Assembly: GCF_003544875.1 (NCBI RefSeq)
Contig: NZ_CP032094.1
Span: forward strand, 744,001-808,000
Source: Vibrio alfacsensis
GTDB taxonomy: Bacteria; Pseudomonadota; Gammaproteobacteria; Enterobacterales; Vibrionaceae
Length of the DNA stretch: 64,000 nucleotides
Direction: 5' to 3'
In this document: positions 1 to 9,236 of the stretch, piece after piece
Layout: each line of letters opens with the position of its first letter
How positions within the stretch are numbered: the first letter of the stretch is position 1
The notes under the pieces: generated by a model
The model's input: the letters and a program-made list of their open reading frames with translations, nothing else
Told to the model about the DNA's origin: nothing
The model's database searches: none
Program-made: the position numbers and the translations under genes

Positions 1-2836
1 ATGAGCAAATCAGATTACGGTCGCCGTAGACGTTATCTACGCGGTTTACGGTTGGCCAGTACTTCCAAGATTTGGTTGCTTTTGATGGGAAGCAGCCAAG
101 TTCACGAGAGTATGGGCGATCCCAATTATCCGATGCTAAGTCCACTTGAGTGTGTGGTGCATTTACAAGTGGGTTATTATCGAGCGGCCATTCTCCGTTT
201 TTCACCATTGCCATTTCTTCACGGATTGCGATCATTGCATCACAGAAGCGGTCCAGCTCTTCTAAATCTTCAGATTCTGTTGGCTCAACCATTAGCGTAC
301 CTGCAACAGGGAACGACATCGTTGGAGCATGGAAACCGTAGTCCATTAGACGCTTGGCGATGTCTTCCTCGCTGATGCCCGTTTCTTCTTTCAGTGGACG
401 AATGTCGATGATACATTCGTGCGCCACGCGGCCATTCGAACCACGGTAAAGAACTGGGTAGTGGGTACGAAGTTGCTCCATTACGTAGTTCGCGTTCAGA
501 ATCGCGACTTTTGTTGCATCAGTAAGGCCAGCTTCACCCATCATCGCAATGTATGCCCAAGAGATTGGTAGGATAGAAGCACTGCCCATATCTGCCGCAG
601 ATACGGCAAAGTTTTCACCGTCTGCGCCGTTTTCAATGTGACCCGGTAGGAAAGGCGCTAGGTGCGATTTCACACCGATAGGACCCATACCCGGACCGCC
701 ACCACCGTGTGGGATACAGAACGTTTTGTGTAGGTTTAGGTGAGAAACGTCTGAGCCGATGAAGCCCGGCGTGGTTAACCCAACCTGTGCATTCATGTTT
801 GCGCCGTCTAGGTAAACCTGACCACCCGCAGCATGAACCATTTCGCACACTTCTTTCACTTGCTCTTCGTACACGCCGTGTGTCGATGGGTAAGTGATCA
901 TGATGCTGGATAGGTTGTCTTTGTGTTTCTCAATCTTTGCAGCGAGATCGTCGATGTCGATGTTGCCTTCTTCGTCACACTTAACCACCACCACTTTCAT
1001 TGACACCATAGACGCTGTCGCAGGGTTAGTACCGTGCGCAGAGCTTGGGATCAAACAGACATTGCGGTGACCCTCGCCACGGCTTTCGTGGTAGCGTTGA
1101 ATCGCGATAAGACCTGCGTACTCACCCGATGCACCAGAGTTTGGTTGCAGTGAGAATGCGTCGTAGCCTGTGATTTCACATAGCTTCTCTTTCAGATCTT
1201 TTGCGAGTGCTGCGTAACCGGCAGCTTGCTCTGCTGGTGCGAACGGGTGGATCGAACCAAACTCAGGCCAAGTGACTGGAATCATCTCTGCGGCTGCGTT
1301 CAGCTTCATCGTACAGCTGCCCAGTGGGATCATGCCGTGCGTGAGTGAGAAGTCTTTGTTCTCAAGCTGTTTTAGGTAACGCATCATCTGTGTTTCGCTG
1401 TGGTGCGTGTTAAACACAGGGTGTGTTAGGTATTCTGTTGTGCGGCGCAGTGCTTCTGGAATCGCTGCAAACTCGTTGCCTGCGATTTCAGTGGATAGTG
1501 CTGCGACTTCTTCTTTCACGCCGAATACCGAGAATAGCGTTTCTACGTCTGCCACGGTTGTGGTTTCGTCGAAGCTCACACCTAGCTGAGTACCCAACTT
1601 ACGTAGGTTGATGTCTGCTGCTAGTGCTTTCGCGTATAGGTCTTCAGTCTGTGCACCCGTGTTGATGGTGATGGTGTCGAAGAAGCTGTTATGAGCAAGC
1701 TCGAAGCCGCCTTTGGTTAGGCCAGCAGCGAGGATGGCTGTCATGTGGTGTGTACGACGTGCAATGGTGCGTAGACCTTCTGCGCCGTGGTAAACCGCGT
1801 AGAAAGACGCCATATTCGCGAGTAGGGCTTGAGCGGTACAGATGTTTGATGTCGCTTTTTCGCGGCGGATGTGCTGCTCACGCGTCTGCATTGCCATGCG
1901 TAGTGCTGGGTTACCGTTAGTATCGATAGAAACACCGATAACACGACCCGGCATGGTACGTTTGTGCTTGTCACGCGTTGCCATGAATGCTGCGTGTGGA
2001 CCGCCGTAACCCATAGGAACGCCGAAACGTTGTGCTGAGCCGATTGCGACATCTGCGCCCATTTCACCCGCAGGTTTCAGTAGGGCAGAAGCCAATAGGT
2101 CAGTCGCTACCGTTACCAGCGTTTTGTTCGCTTGCGCTTTGGCAATGATGTCCGTTAGATCACGAACTTCACCCGTTGTGCCAGGGTATTGAACGAGCGC
2201 GCCGAATACGTCTTGCTCTGGCAGTGATTCTAGAGAACCAACTAGTACTTCAAAGCCGATGAATTTCGCACGAGTTTTTACTACTTCGATGGTTTGTGGG
2301 TGAACGTCGTCAGCAACGAAGAACACGTTACTCTTGCTCTTACCCGCGCGCTTACACAGTGTCATCGCTTCTGCGGCTGCCGTTGCTTCATCCAGCAAAG
2401 ACGCGTTCGCGATTTCCATACCGGTAAGATCCATCACCATTTGTTGGTAGTTTAGAAGCGCTTCTAAACGACCTTGGGAGATCTCTGGTTGGTAAGGGGT
2501 ATAAGCGGTGTACCAGCCCGGGTTTTCCATCACGTTACGTAGGATCACGTTCGGTGTGAAAGTGTTGTAATAACCCTGACCGATGAATGTACGTTTAACT
2601 TGGTTCTGATCAGCAAATTTACGCATCGCTACCAGCATATCGGCTTCGCTTTTTGCTTCTGCTAAGCTCATTGGCTGCTCTAGGCGAATTTGTGCTGGTA
2701 CCGTTTCGTCGATAAGTGAATCTAGGCTAACGGCGTTGATTGCTTCCAACATTTTTTGTTGGTCAGATTTGTTTGGTCCATTGTGGCGAGCAACGAACTC
2801 GTTTTGTGTGCTGAGGCTTTGAAGTAATTCAGTCAT
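1..2836 (-). CDS. gcvP: Glycine dehydrogenase (decarboxylating), P protein, 3' end cut by window
   Basis: The P protein decarboxylates glycine using pyridoxal phosphate and passes the aminomethyl group to the lipoyl arm of GcvH. The frame runs open from ATG 2836 ([20 protein letters not shown]) to the window edge, giving 945 codons. The family is about 954 residues, so only some nine C-terminal residues are missing; the last visible residues (DRNLICS) match the usual C-terminus. The PLP lysine lies in [20 protein letters not shown], encoded near 690-750, with the family's glycine-rich loop. The frame is the same at both ends, so no net frameshift is present. It is last in the glyA-gcvH-gcvP run, and an intrinsic terminator-like hairpin separates it from gcvH. 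Confidence 0.97.
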   Translation of the reverse strand, partial: MTELLQSLSTQNEFVARHNGPNKSDQQKMLEAINAVSLDSLIDETVPAQIRLEQPMSLAEAKSEADMLVAMRKFADQNQVKRTFIGQGYYNTFTPNVILRNVMENPGWYTAYTPYQPEISQGRLEALLNYQQMVMDLTGMEIANASLLDEATAAAEAMTLCKRAGKSKSNVFFVADDVHPQTIEVVKTRAKFIGFEVLVGSLESLPEQDVFGALVQYPGTTGEVRDLTDIIAKAQANKTLVTVATDLLASALLKPAGEMGADVAIGSAQRFGVPMGYGGPHAAFMATRDKHKRTMPGRVIGVSIDTNGNPALRMAMQTREQHIRREKATSNICTAQALLANMASFYAVYHGAEGLRTIARRTHHMTAILAAGLTKGGFELAHNSFFDTITINTGAQTEDLYAKALAADINLRKLGTQLGVSFDETTTVADVETLFSVFGVKEEVAALSTEIAGNEFAAIPEALRRTTEYLTHPVFNTHHSETQMMRYLKQLENKDFSLTHGMIPLGSCTMKLNAAAEMIPVTWPEFGSIHPFAPAEQAAGYAALAKDLKEKLCEITGYDAFSLQPNSGASGEYAGLIAIQRYHESRGEGHRNVCLIPSSAHGTNPATASMVSMKVVVVKCDEEGNIDIDDLAAKIEKHKDNLSSIMITYPSTHGVYEEQVKEVCEMVHAAGGQVYLDGANMNAQVGLTTPGFIGSDVSHLNLHKTFCIPHGGGGPGMGPIGVKSHLAPFLPGHIENGADGENFAVSAADMGSASILPISWAYIAMMGEAGLTDATKVAILNANYVMEQLRTHYPVLYRGSNGRVAHECIIDIRPLKEETGISEEDIAKRLMDYGFHAPTMSFPVAGTLMVEPTESEDLEELDRFCDAMIAIREEMAMVKNGEWPLDNNPLVNAPHTQVDLASDNWDRPYSRELGCFPSKATKSWKYWPTVNRVDNVYGDRNLICS

Positions 2837-2913
2837 TGTCCTTTACCTACTCCTTGGTTCGGGTAACGGAAATGGTCATATGACACATTTAATTATACGT
2901 CCGAACCTAGAAA

Positions 2914-2947
2914 AAAAGCTGCCCACTTGGTGTTAGGGGACAGCTTT
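2914..2947 (-). terminator. Terminator-like hairpin between gcvH and gcvP
   Basis: Read on the minus strand, AAAGCTGTCCCC and GGGCAGCTTT pair with one bulged base and are followed by a run of seven T. It sits between the gcvH stop and the gcvP start, so it may reduce read-through into gcvP. Confidence 0.65.
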
Positions 2948-2960
2948 CGTATTGTCCTAA

Positions 2961-3341
2961 TTACTCTTCTTCGATAGAGCTTAGGTATTCTTCCGCATCT
3001 TTTAAATCATCCAACTCAGATGGATCTGAAAGTTTCACTTTCACAATCCAACCACCTTCGTATGGTTCTTCGTTGATTAGCTCTGGGCTGTCTTCTAGTT
3101 CTTCGTTGATTTCAACTACTTCACCAGTGATTGGCGAGTAGATGTCTGAAGCGGCTTTTACAGATTCCACCAAAGAAAAGCTTTCGCCTGCTTCGACTTC
3201 ATCTTCCACGTCTGGTAGGTCAACGAATACCACATCACCAAGCATCTCTTGAGCGTGCTCAGAAATACCGATAGTTACTGTGCCGTCACCGTTGTCACGT
3301 ACCCACTCGTGGCTATCTGTAAACTTCAGTGTTTTGTCCAT
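2961..3341 (-). CDS. gcvH: Glycine cleavage system H protein
   Basis: GcvH is the small lipoyl carrier that shuttles the aminomethyl intermediate between P, T and L proteins in the cytoplasm. The 126-residue product has the normal family length and a strongly acidic C-terminus. The lipoylation site is Lys62 in the motif [17 protein letters not shown]. The ATG is preceded by a GGAGAT Shine-Dalgarno sequence. It lies 52 bp downstream of glyA on the same strand and upstream of gcvP, so glyA-gcvH-gcvP is probably one transcription unit, with partial termination after gcvH. Confidence 0.97.
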   Translation of the reverse strand: MDKTLKFTDSHEWVRDNGDGTVTIGISEHAQEMLGDVVFVDLPDVEDEVEAGESFSLVESVKAASDIYSPITGEVVEINEELEDSPELINEEPYEGGWIVKVKLSDPSELDDLKDAEEYLSSIEEE

Positions 3342-3393
3342 TGCTTAATCTCCAAATAACTTGTCAGGAATTAATCTGATCTAATAAATCGTT

Positions 3394-4689
3394 TTATTGG
3401 TAAAGAGGGTAACGGTTGCAAAGTTCTTTGACTTGTTTGCGAACGCGTTTTTCAACGATTGCGTCACCTTCAGGGTTGTTAACCAAACCATCCAGCACAT
3501 CGCCAATCCAGTTACCAATGAGTTTGAATTCTTCAGCGCCAAAGCCGCGGCTTGTACCCGCAGGCGTTCCTAAACGGATGCCCGATGTAATCATAGGCTT
3601 CTCTGTATCAAAAGGGATGCCATTTTTGTTACATGTGATGCCGGCACGCTCTAGCGCCTCTTCTGCTTTGTTGCCTTTCAAGCCTTTAGGGCGAAGATCA
3701 ACCAGCATGAGGTGCGTGTCAGTACCACCAGTTACGATGTCGCATCCGCGAGTTTGCAATACTTCAGCTAGAACTTTTGCGTTATTGATCACTGAATCAA
3801 TATAAGTTTTAAATTCAGGACCAAGCGCCTCGCCGAACGCCACTGCTTTAGAAGCAATCACGTGCATCAGAGGGCCACCTTGAAGACCAGGAAATACTGC
3901 TGAGTTGATTTTTTTAATGATGTCGTCGTGATTGGTCAAAATCATACCGCCGCGAGGGCCACGCAGTGTTTTATGCGTTGTAGTCGTGACAACGTGTGCG
4001 TGAGGAAGCGGGCTAGGGTGCGCGCCTGTAGCGATAAGGCCAGCGATGTGCGCCATGTCGACCATAAGAATGGCGTTAACTTCGTCTGCGATGGCACGGA
4101 ATTTTGCGAAATCGATAGTACGTGGAATCGCACTACCCCCAGCGATGATCATTTTTGGTTGGTGCTCAATGGCGATTTGACGAACCGCGTCGTAGTCGAT
4201 TTCTAGTGTTTCACGGTCAACGCCGTATTGAACCGCATTAAACCACTTACCAGAAAGCGCAGGGCGAGCACCGTGGGTGAGGTGGCCGCCAGCGTCAAGA
4301 GACATACCCATAATGGTATCGCCTGGCTGAAGTAGCGCCAGTTTTACCGCGCCGTTCGCTTGCGCCCCAGAGTGAGGTTGAACGTTTGCGTATTCGCAAT
4401 TAAAAAGTTTCTTCGCACGTTCGATAGCAATGGCTTCCACAGTATCGACGTGTTCACAACCACCATAGTAACGGCGACCCGGGTAACCCTCAGCGTATTT
4501 ATTGGTTAGGCATGTGCCTTGTGCTTGCATGACCGCTTTAGAAACGATGTTTTCAGAAGCGATAAGCTCGATTTGTTCATTTTGGCGAGCGAATTCGGCC
4601 TGAATACCGGCAAAGACAGCGTCATCTGTCGCAGAAAGGTTGGTAGAGAAAAAGTTTTCTAGGCTGTGGTTAGGGTAACTCTTGTTCAT
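3394..4689 (-). CDS. glyA: Serine hydroxymethyltransferase (second-copy type)
   Basis: GlyA interconverts serine and glycine with tetrahydrofolate, linking the glycine cleavage genes here to the folate one-carbon pool. I chose ATG 4689, which gives 431 residues starting [15 protein letters not shown] longer in-frame extension to 4827 has no family similarity ([20 protein letters not shown]) and is rejected. Hallmarks are [21 protein letters not shown] and the PLP lysine at about residue 240 in [16 protein letters not shown]. The position beside gcvH and gcvP suggests a copy dedicated to glycine catabolism. Vibrios usually carry another glyA elsewhere; that is background knowledge and is not visible here. 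Confidence 0.96.
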   Translation of the reverse strand: MNKSYPNHSLENFFSTNLSATDDAVFAGIQAEFARQNEQIELIASENIVSKAVMQAQGTCLTNKYAEGYPGRRYYGGCEHVDTVEAIAIERAKKLFNCEYANVQPHSGAQANGAVKLALLQPGDTIMGMSLDAGGHLTHGARPALSGKWFNAVQYGVDRETLEIDYDAVRQIAIEHQPKMIIAGGSAIPRTIDFAKFRAIADEVNAILMVDMAHIAGLIATGAHPSPLPHAHVVTTTTHKTLRGPRGGMILTNHDDIIKKINSAVFPGLQGGPLMHVIASKAVAFGEALGPEFKTYIDSVINNAKVLAEVLQTRGCDIVTGGTDTHLMLVDLRPKGLKGNKAEEALERAGITCNKNGIPFDTEKPMITSGIRLGTPAGTSRGFGAEEFKLIGNWIGDVLDGLVNNPEGDAIVEKRVRKQVKELCNRYPLYQ

Positions 4690-4935
4690 GGTAGTTGACC
4701 TTCCAAATCTGAAAATGAACCCGCAGTAAAAATAGTTGTTGGAGTGCGATGGTGGTTCATTTGTCTTCAAAACAGCTGAACTGCATAGCAGAACAGAGCG
4801 AACTCTTAGCCCTAAACAAGTGGGCAAAACGCCGTCGGATTGTGTTTTCTCTTCTCAATCGCTCACGGAAATGTGCATCTCTACATCTAACAAGTTGGTA
4901 ACATAGCGTTTGAGAGATGAACAATCAACCAAAAA

Positions 4936-4949
4936 TTTCCTATAGGAAA
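4936..4949. promoter_or_regulatory. 14-bp perfect palindrome, candidate operator of the XRE-cupin regulator
   Basis: TTTCCTATAGGAAA is a perfect palindrome in the intergenic region between divergent glyA and the XRE-cupin gene. A near copy (TTTCCTATAGTGAAA) occurs before gcvT at 5710-5724, and a CTATAGG core lies at 5010-5016. Shared sequence across the cluster supports an operator; the binding protein is inferred. Confidence 0.55.
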
Positions 4950-4994
4950 CTAGATTTCTGGTTTTGTTAACAAGAGCACGCTTTAATTAACCTG

Positions 4995-5016
4995 GTGGAC
5001 TTTTATCCACTATAGG
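4995..5016. promoter_or_regulatory. Inverted repeat plus CTATAGG core upstream of XRE-cupin gene
   Basis: GTGGA (4995-4999) and TCCAC (5006-5010) form an inverted repeat running into CTATAGG (5010-5016). This shares the core of the 4936 and 5710 sites and lies just upstream of the regulator's coding region, so it may serve autoregulation. Confidence 0.35.
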
Positions 5017-5068
5017 CTTCATGCACAATGGAAATAGGGAAGAATATACGGGTTTTGTAGAGGGATTT

Positions 5069-5692
5069 ATGGCAGAAAGCATTTACGACGAATACCCATC
5101 AATGACGTTGGCAAAAGACAAAAATGAGCAGAATATTGAGCCACTTAAGCTTGGTCAGCGCATTAAAGATGTTCGTTCAAAACTCGGTATTACGTTAGAA
5201 GAGGCAAGCCAACGTACTGGCCTTGCGCGTTCTACGTTGAGCAAAATAGAGAATGAACAGATTTCGCCAACGTTCCAAGCCATGCAAAAACTGGCGCTTG
5301 GGTTACAAATAGATATGCCGCAACTCTTTGAGCCACCAAGAAAAAAAGTAGCAACAGGCCGTAGGGATGTGACAAAAAACAACGAGGGCAAACCGCACCC
5401 GACGCAAACCTACGAGCATGAACTTCTGGCGACTCAACTTTCCAATAAGAAAATGATGCCGTTTAAAAGCCAGATTCGAGCACGCAGTTTTGATGAATAT
5501 AAAGATTGGGTTCGTCACGATGGTGAAGAGTTTCTGCTTATCTTGTCGGGTGAGGTCATGTTCTATTCTGAGTTTTATGAACCAGTCGCACTCAGCGAAG
5601 GCGACAGTGTTTACTATGATGCAAACATGGGCCATATGCTCACCAGTTTGAGTGAAGAAGATGCTCAAATTTTATGGGTGACGGCTAAGTAG
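5069..5692 (+). CDS. XRE-family transcriptional regulator with C-terminal cupin domain
   Basis: This is a PuuR-like two-domain regulator. It has an N-terminal helix-turn-helix (LGQRIKDVRSKLGITLEEAS, then TGLARSTLSKIENEQISP) and a C-terminal cupin with HDGEEFLLILSGEV and the beta-barrel close YYDANMGHMLTSL, probably an effector-binding pocket. I chose ATG 5069 (MAESIYDEYPSM, 207 residues) because AGAGGGATTT precedes it. An in-frame ATG at 5021 would add 16 residues, but its ribosome site is poor. It sits between divergent glyA-gcvH-gcvP and co-directional gcvT, with three CTATAG-type sites nearby. The natural inference is a local regulator of glycine/serine catabolism; the ligand is unknown. 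Confidence 0.9.
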   Translation: MAESIYDEYPSMTLAKDKNEQNIEPLKLGQRIKDVRSKLGITLEEASQRTGLARSTLSKIENEQISPTFQAMQKLALGLQIDMPQLFEPPRKKVATGRRDVTKNNEGKPHPTQTYEHELLATQLSNKKMMPFKSQIRARSFDEYKDWVRHDGEEFLLILSGEVMFYSEFYEPVALSEGDSVYYDANMGHMLTSLSEEDAQILWVTAK

Positions 5693-5709
5693 TGATAACG
5701 ATATGTAAA

Positions 5710-5724
5710 TTTCCTATAGTGAAA
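5710..5724. promoter_or_regulatory. Second CTATAG operator-like site upstream of gcvT
   Basis: TTTCCTATAGTGAAA matches the 4936-4949 palindrome apart from one extra base in the right half. It directly abuts the PurR-like box at 5723-5738, so two regulators may compete or cooperate here. Confidence 0.5.
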
Positions 5725-5738
5725 GCAAACGTTTGCAT
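5723..5738. promoter_or_regulatory. PurR box upstream of gcvT
   Basis: AAGCAAACGTTTGCAT fits the enterobacterial PurR consensus (ANGCAAACGTTTNCNT) and contains a 12-bp perfect palindrome at 5725-5736. PurR is known to repress gcvTHP and glyA in E. coli, which fits gcvT downstream. Confidence 0.75.
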
Positions 5739-5761
5739 ATTGATTTTAACTTGATTTATGG

Positions 5762-5803
5762 CGCTATGTGGATCTCATGTCTTAATACGTAGCGTCTTTT
5801 TTA
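5762..5803 (+). terminator. Intrinsic terminator after XRE-cupin gene
   Basis: CGCTATGT (5762-5769) pairs with ACGTAGCG (5787-5794) with one mismatch and is followed by TCTTTTTT. It probably ends the regulator transcript before gcvT. Confidence 0.5.
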
Positions 5804-5951
5804 TGCGTTTTGATGTGATTAAAATGTTAATAGTCACACTTTTGAAAGTCGAGTGATGCCTTGTTCGTGCAAAATGGAATCAGCCGTGTTTATTATTGGA
5901 AACACAACGAATGCCGACAGCATCATCGGGTCTATCTAAATGGAGACGAAA

Positions 5952-7070
5952 ATGACTCAAGAACTTCTGAAAACACCACTGCATGCCCTTCACGTTGAAG
6001 TAGGCGCAAAGATGGTCCCGTTCGCGGGTTACGACATGCCGGTTCAATACCCTCTGGGCGTAAAGAAAGAGCACTTACACACGCGTGACGCGGCAGGTCT
6101 GTTCGATGTTTCTCACATGGGTCAACTCCGTTTGATTGGTGATGGTGCAGCGGGATTCCTAGAAACCTTGGTTCCTGTGGATATCGTTGACTTAGGTGCG
6201 GGTAAACAACGTTACGCGTTCTTTACCAATGAAAAGGGCGGCATTATGGACGACTTGATGGTGGCTAATCTTGGTGATCATCTGTTTGTTGTTGTAAATG
6301 CGGCATGTAAAGAACAAGATATCGCGCATCTAAAAGCACACCTCCCGTCAGATATTGAGCTGGAAATCATTGATGACCGCGCTCTACTCGCAATTCAAGG
6401 CCCTAAAGCGGCACAAGTGCTGGCGCGTTTTGCACCAGAAGTAGCTGAGATGCTGTTCATGGATGTGCGTAAAGTTGAACTGCTTGGCGCAGAGTGCATT
6501 GTCTCTCGTAGCGGTTACACAGGTGAAGATGGTTACGAAATCTCTGTACCAGCAGATAAAGCAGAAGAACTTGCACGTAAACTGACGGGCGAAGAAGAAG
6601 TTGAGTGGATCGGCCTTGGCGCACGTGATTCACTCCGCCTAGAGTGTGGGCTGTGTTTATATGGTCATGACTTAGATACAACAACAACCCCTGTTGAAGC
6701 AAGTTTGCTATGGGGCATTCAAAAAGTGCGGCGCACAGATGGTGAGCGTGCGGGTGGCTTCCCTGGTGCAGATATCATTCTTAAGCAGATTGAAACAAAA
6801 GACGTGGCTCGTAAGCGCATCGGCTTGGTTGGTCAAACGAAAGCACCAGTTCGCGAGGGCGCAGAGCTGTTCGATGCTGACGGCAACAAGATTGGTATCG
6901 TAACCAGTGGTACAGCGGGACCAAACGCAGGTAAGCCTGTTTCAATGGGTTATGTTCGTGCCGATCTCGCCGTTATTGGTACAGAACTATTTGCAGAAGT
7001 GCGTGGCAAAATGCTTCCAATGACGGTAGAGAAAATGCCATTCGTACCACAACGCTACTACCGTGGTTAA
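5952..7070 (+). CDS. gcvT: Glycine cleavage system T protein (aminomethyltransferase)
   Basis: GcvT releases ammonia from the aminomethyl-lipoyl GcvH and forms 5,10-methylene-tetrahydrofolate. I chose ATG 5952 (MTQELLKTPLHALHVEVGAK, 372 residues) because GGAGACGAAA precedes it; an ATG four codons earlier lies within that Shine-Dalgarno region. Family motifs include DVSHMGQLRL, GGIMDDLMV and the folate-binding segment SRSGYTGEDGYEIS. It is transcribed separately from glyA-gcvH-gcvP, with the regulator gene between them. Both a CTATAG site and a PurR box lie in its 5' region. A strong terminator follows. Confidence 0.96.
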   Translation: MTQELLKTPLHALHVEVGAKMVPFAGYDMPVQYPLGVKKEHLHTRDAAGLFDVSHMGQLRLIGDGAAGFLETLVPVDIVDLGAGKQRYAFFTNEKGGIMDDLMVANLGDHLFVVVNAACKEQDIAHLKAHLPSDIELEIIDDRALLAIQGPKAAQVLARFAPEVAEMLFMDVRKVELLGAECIVSRSGYTGEDGYEISVPADKAEELARKLTGEEEVEWIGLGARDSLRLECGLCLYGHDLDTTTTPVEASLLWGIQKVRRTDGERAGGFPGADIILKQIETKDVARKRIGLVGQTKAPVREGAELFDADGNKIGIVTSGTAGPNAGKPVSMGYVRADLAVIGTELFAEVRGKMLPMTVEKMPFVPQRYYRG

Positions 7071-7221
7071 TTAGCTTAATTTATTGATTTTGATGGTTAA
7101 TTTGTTGGTGTGGATGGTTAAATAAGGCTCGTCATTTTATGAGCCCAACCGAGACTAGGAATCTAAACCATCAGAACCTAGGTTCCAGTTAGTTTTCTGT
7201 CTGAAACAACAATTACAAACA

Positions 7222-7252
7222 AAATGCCGAGCTCAGTGCTCGGCATTTTTTA
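7222..7252. terminator. Terminator shared by gcvT and the TetR gene
   Basis: ATGCCGAGC and GCTCGGCAT form a strong stem with A/T runs on both sides. It lies between the convergent gcvT and TetR genes and could work in both directions. Confidence 0.85.
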
Positions 7253-7273
7253 TGTTCTTTTGAAAGGCGATGA

Positions 7274-7999
7274 TTAAGCGGTCAGATCTTCAATCGGACA
7301 GCAAATATCAATGACGATCTCGCTTATGCTATCTGGTTGGAGCATATCTTTTTTATCAATATTGAACTGCGTTGCCATCACGTTATTAAAAATGCGCCAG
7401 TGGTTGATCAAAAGCTTGTCGCGGTTCTCAGCATCTTCAGGCCATGTCTCTTGCATCATTGGTGCGAGGCTAATCGCTCCGTGCGCAAATACCAACATTT
7501 GCCATTTCGATTCCCAAGGGTCAATTTTTGCATCAGGGTGGGCATCGTTATAATCACCAAATAAATTGATGAATATCGCTTCAAACTCATCTTTTGAACG
7601 CAAGAAGTATTGCAATAAGGCATCGTCATTTTGACGAATCGCGTCTGCGATCATTTGGACAGGGTGAGGATTACGGAGTGCAAACGCGAGCATCCGTACC
7701 ATAAATCGGTAGATTTTGTGATTGTAGGGCATATCGCTTGGCATTTCATCAATGAGTTCTGCCATGTAATTTTTCATGAACTCATCCAAGGCATCACTGA
7801 CAGCCTGCCATATCTTTTCTTTGCTACCGAAATGATGACGAATCAAACTATGTGATACACCTGCTTTTTCACTGATGTTACGTAGCGAGACTCGTTCATA
7901 GCCCAGTTCACAGAACATATCGGCTGCCACTTTAAGGATCAGACATTTCGTTTGCTCTGCGGCTTCGGCGCTTCTTCGGCCTTGCTTTCTCACTGTCAT
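7274..7999 (-). CDS. TetR-family transcriptional repressor, probable regulator of the adjacent efflux operon
   Basis: The 241-residue product begins MTVRKQGRRSAEAAEQTK. It has the TetR N-terminal DNA-binding fold: ADMFCELGYERVSLRNISEK, then AGVSHSLIRHHFGSKEKIWQ. The remainder is a poorly conserved ligand domain. The frame continues 8 codons upstream to a TTG, but ATG 7999 is the better start. The gene is divergent from the adaptor-adaptor-RND operon at 8163-13356, the usual arrangement for a local efflux repressor. An imperfect palindrome at 8119-8136 could be its operator. The inducer cannot be deduced. Confidence 0.88.
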   Translation of the reverse strand: MTVRKQGRRSAEAAEQTKCLILKVAADMFCELGYERVSLRNISEKAGVSHSLIRHHFGSKEKIWQAVSDALDEFMKNYMAELIDEMPSDMPYNHKIYRFMVRMLAFALRNPHPVQMIADAIRQNDDALLQYFLRSKDEFEAIFINLFGDYNDAHPDAKIDPWESKWQMLVFAHGAISLAPMMQETWPEDAENRDKLLINHWRIFNNVMATQFNIDKKDMLQPDSISEIVIDICCPIEDLTA

Positions 8000-8118
8000 C
8001 ACTCGAATTTTCCCGAATATCAATCAACGCGCTTATTTTTACCAGAAACCGGACGCTTTGACTAATTATTTTATTGTCCATCCGTAAAATATGTTGATCA
8101 TTTCATCACAATCAATAT

Positions 8119-8136
8119 ACTGCACGACTGTGTAGT
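8119..8136. promoter_or_regulatory. Inverted repeat, candidate TetR operator
   Basis: ACTGCAC-GACT-GTGTAGT has 7-bp arms with one mismatch. It sits between the divergent TetR gene and the efflux operon, just upstream of the first adaptor's ribosome site. Confidence 0.4.
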
Positions 8137-8162
8137 AAGTTAAAAGTCTATGGAGAAACCTA

Positions 8163-9236
8163 GTGCGAAAACAATACCTAAAGCGCACATTTATCGGAGT
8201 TGCAGTGGCGTTGAGCCTTTCAACCATGCTGACTGGGTGTAATCAAGCCGTGTCAGAACCATCTGCTCCGTTGATTAAGCCAGTCAAATTACTTGCGGTG
8301 AAAGATCTCGCTGTCGCGGATTCGGATGCCTTTCTTGCCAGAATTGATGCAACTTATCGTGCGCAACTTTCATTCCAAGTTGGGGGCGAAGTGGAAACCC
8401 TTAATGTGCGTATGGGCCAAGAAGTGAGTAAAGGTGATGTGTTAGCGACGCTTGATCCGAAAGATTTGCAATTGGCATTAGATGCAGCCCAAGCGCAATA
8501 CGCATTGGCAAAAACGCAATGGGAACGTTCGAAAAGTCTATTTAGCAAAAAGCTGATCAGTACAGACAGTTATGATCGCCAAGAGACCCAATACAAAGCC
8601 GCTCTGGCGAATCTCGAACAGGCCAAAACGGATTTAAGCTACACAGAAATTCATGCTCCTTTTGATGGTGTGGTGTCCTATACCTACGTGAAACCTTATC
8701 AAGTGGTGGGTGCTAAACAGGAAATCTTGAACCTGATTGATAATTCCGCGCTGGATGTTTCTTTTACGCTACCAGTTAAGTTCGCGGAAGATGTATCACT
8801 TTCTGGGCTTAAAAATGCGGAAATGTGGGTAACGATGGACAGTGAGCCGAATAAACGTATTCAGGGCACATTCAAAGAAATCTCAACGCAGCCGAACTCC
8901 GATACGAACAGCTATGAAGCAATCGTCACTATCACACGCCCATCCGATCGTAATTTGCTGACGGGTATGACAGGACAAGTTCACATCGCGAAGCAGAATG
9001 TGTCTACCGCAATGCAACTGCCTAGTAGCGCATGGGTGACCAAAGATTCGACCAAAGGACAAGTTTGGGTAATGGACAGCGATACGCAACAAGTGAATAA
9101 AGTGACAGTATCACTTAATGCAAGCGGCGCGGTCGAATCTGGCCTTGATCGAAATGATTATGTAGTCACCGCTGGCGTGGAACGTCTTGTCGAGGGGCAA
9201 GTTGTGAAAGCGTGGGTTCGCGAGGATGGTATTTAA
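8163..9236 (+). CDS. RND efflux periplasmic adaptor (membrane fusion) lipoprotein 1
   Basis: This HlyD/AcrA-type adaptor would bridge the inner-membrane RND pump to an outer-membrane channel. It starts at GTG 8163 with GGAGAAACC ahead and has 357 residues. The signal peptide ends in the lipobox LTGC (MLTGCNQ), predicting a lipid-anchored periplasmic protein. The biotinyl-lipoyl-like hairpin region is recognisable (FQVGGEVETLNVRMGQEVSK, GDVLATLDPKDLQLALDAAQ, then TEIHAPFDGVVSYTYVKPYQ). The stop overlaps the next adaptor's start (TAATG). Having two adaptors before one pump is the VexIJK/VmeTUV type of layout known in vibrios. No outer-membrane channel gene is in the operon, so a shared TolC is likely. 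Confidence 0.92.
   Translation: MRKQYLKRTFIGVAVALSLSTMLTGCNQAVSEPSAPLIKPVKLLAVKDLAVADSDAFLARIDATYRAQLSFQVGGEVETLNVRMGQEVSKGDVLATLDPKDLQLALDAAQAQYALAKTQWERSKSLFSKKLISTDSYDRQETQYKAALANLEQAKTDLSYTEIHAPFDGVVSYTYVKPYQVVGAKQEILNLIDNSALDVSFTLPVKFAEDVSLSGLKNAEMWVTMDSEPNKRIQGTFKEISTQPNSDTNSYEAIVTITRPSDRNLLTGMTGQVHIAKQNVSTAMQLPSSAWVTKDSTKGQVWVMDSDTQQVNKVTVSLNASGAVESGLDRNDYVVTAGVERLVEGQVVKAWVREDGI

Noticed and set aside
1..375. 124-codon plus-strand ORF at the window start
   Set aside because: It is the antisense shadow of gcvP, which has an unbroken family-matching frame.
4690..4827. Extended N-terminus for GlyA
   Set aside because: The 46 extra residues lack any SHMT similarity and the family start [10 protein letters not shown] has its own ribosome site.
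4690..5951. Possible glycine riboswitch controlling the gcv/glyA genes
   Set aside because: I looked for the conserved glycine aptamer blocks in the leaders of glyA and gcvT and found none. V. cholerae has its tandem aptamer at a different gene.
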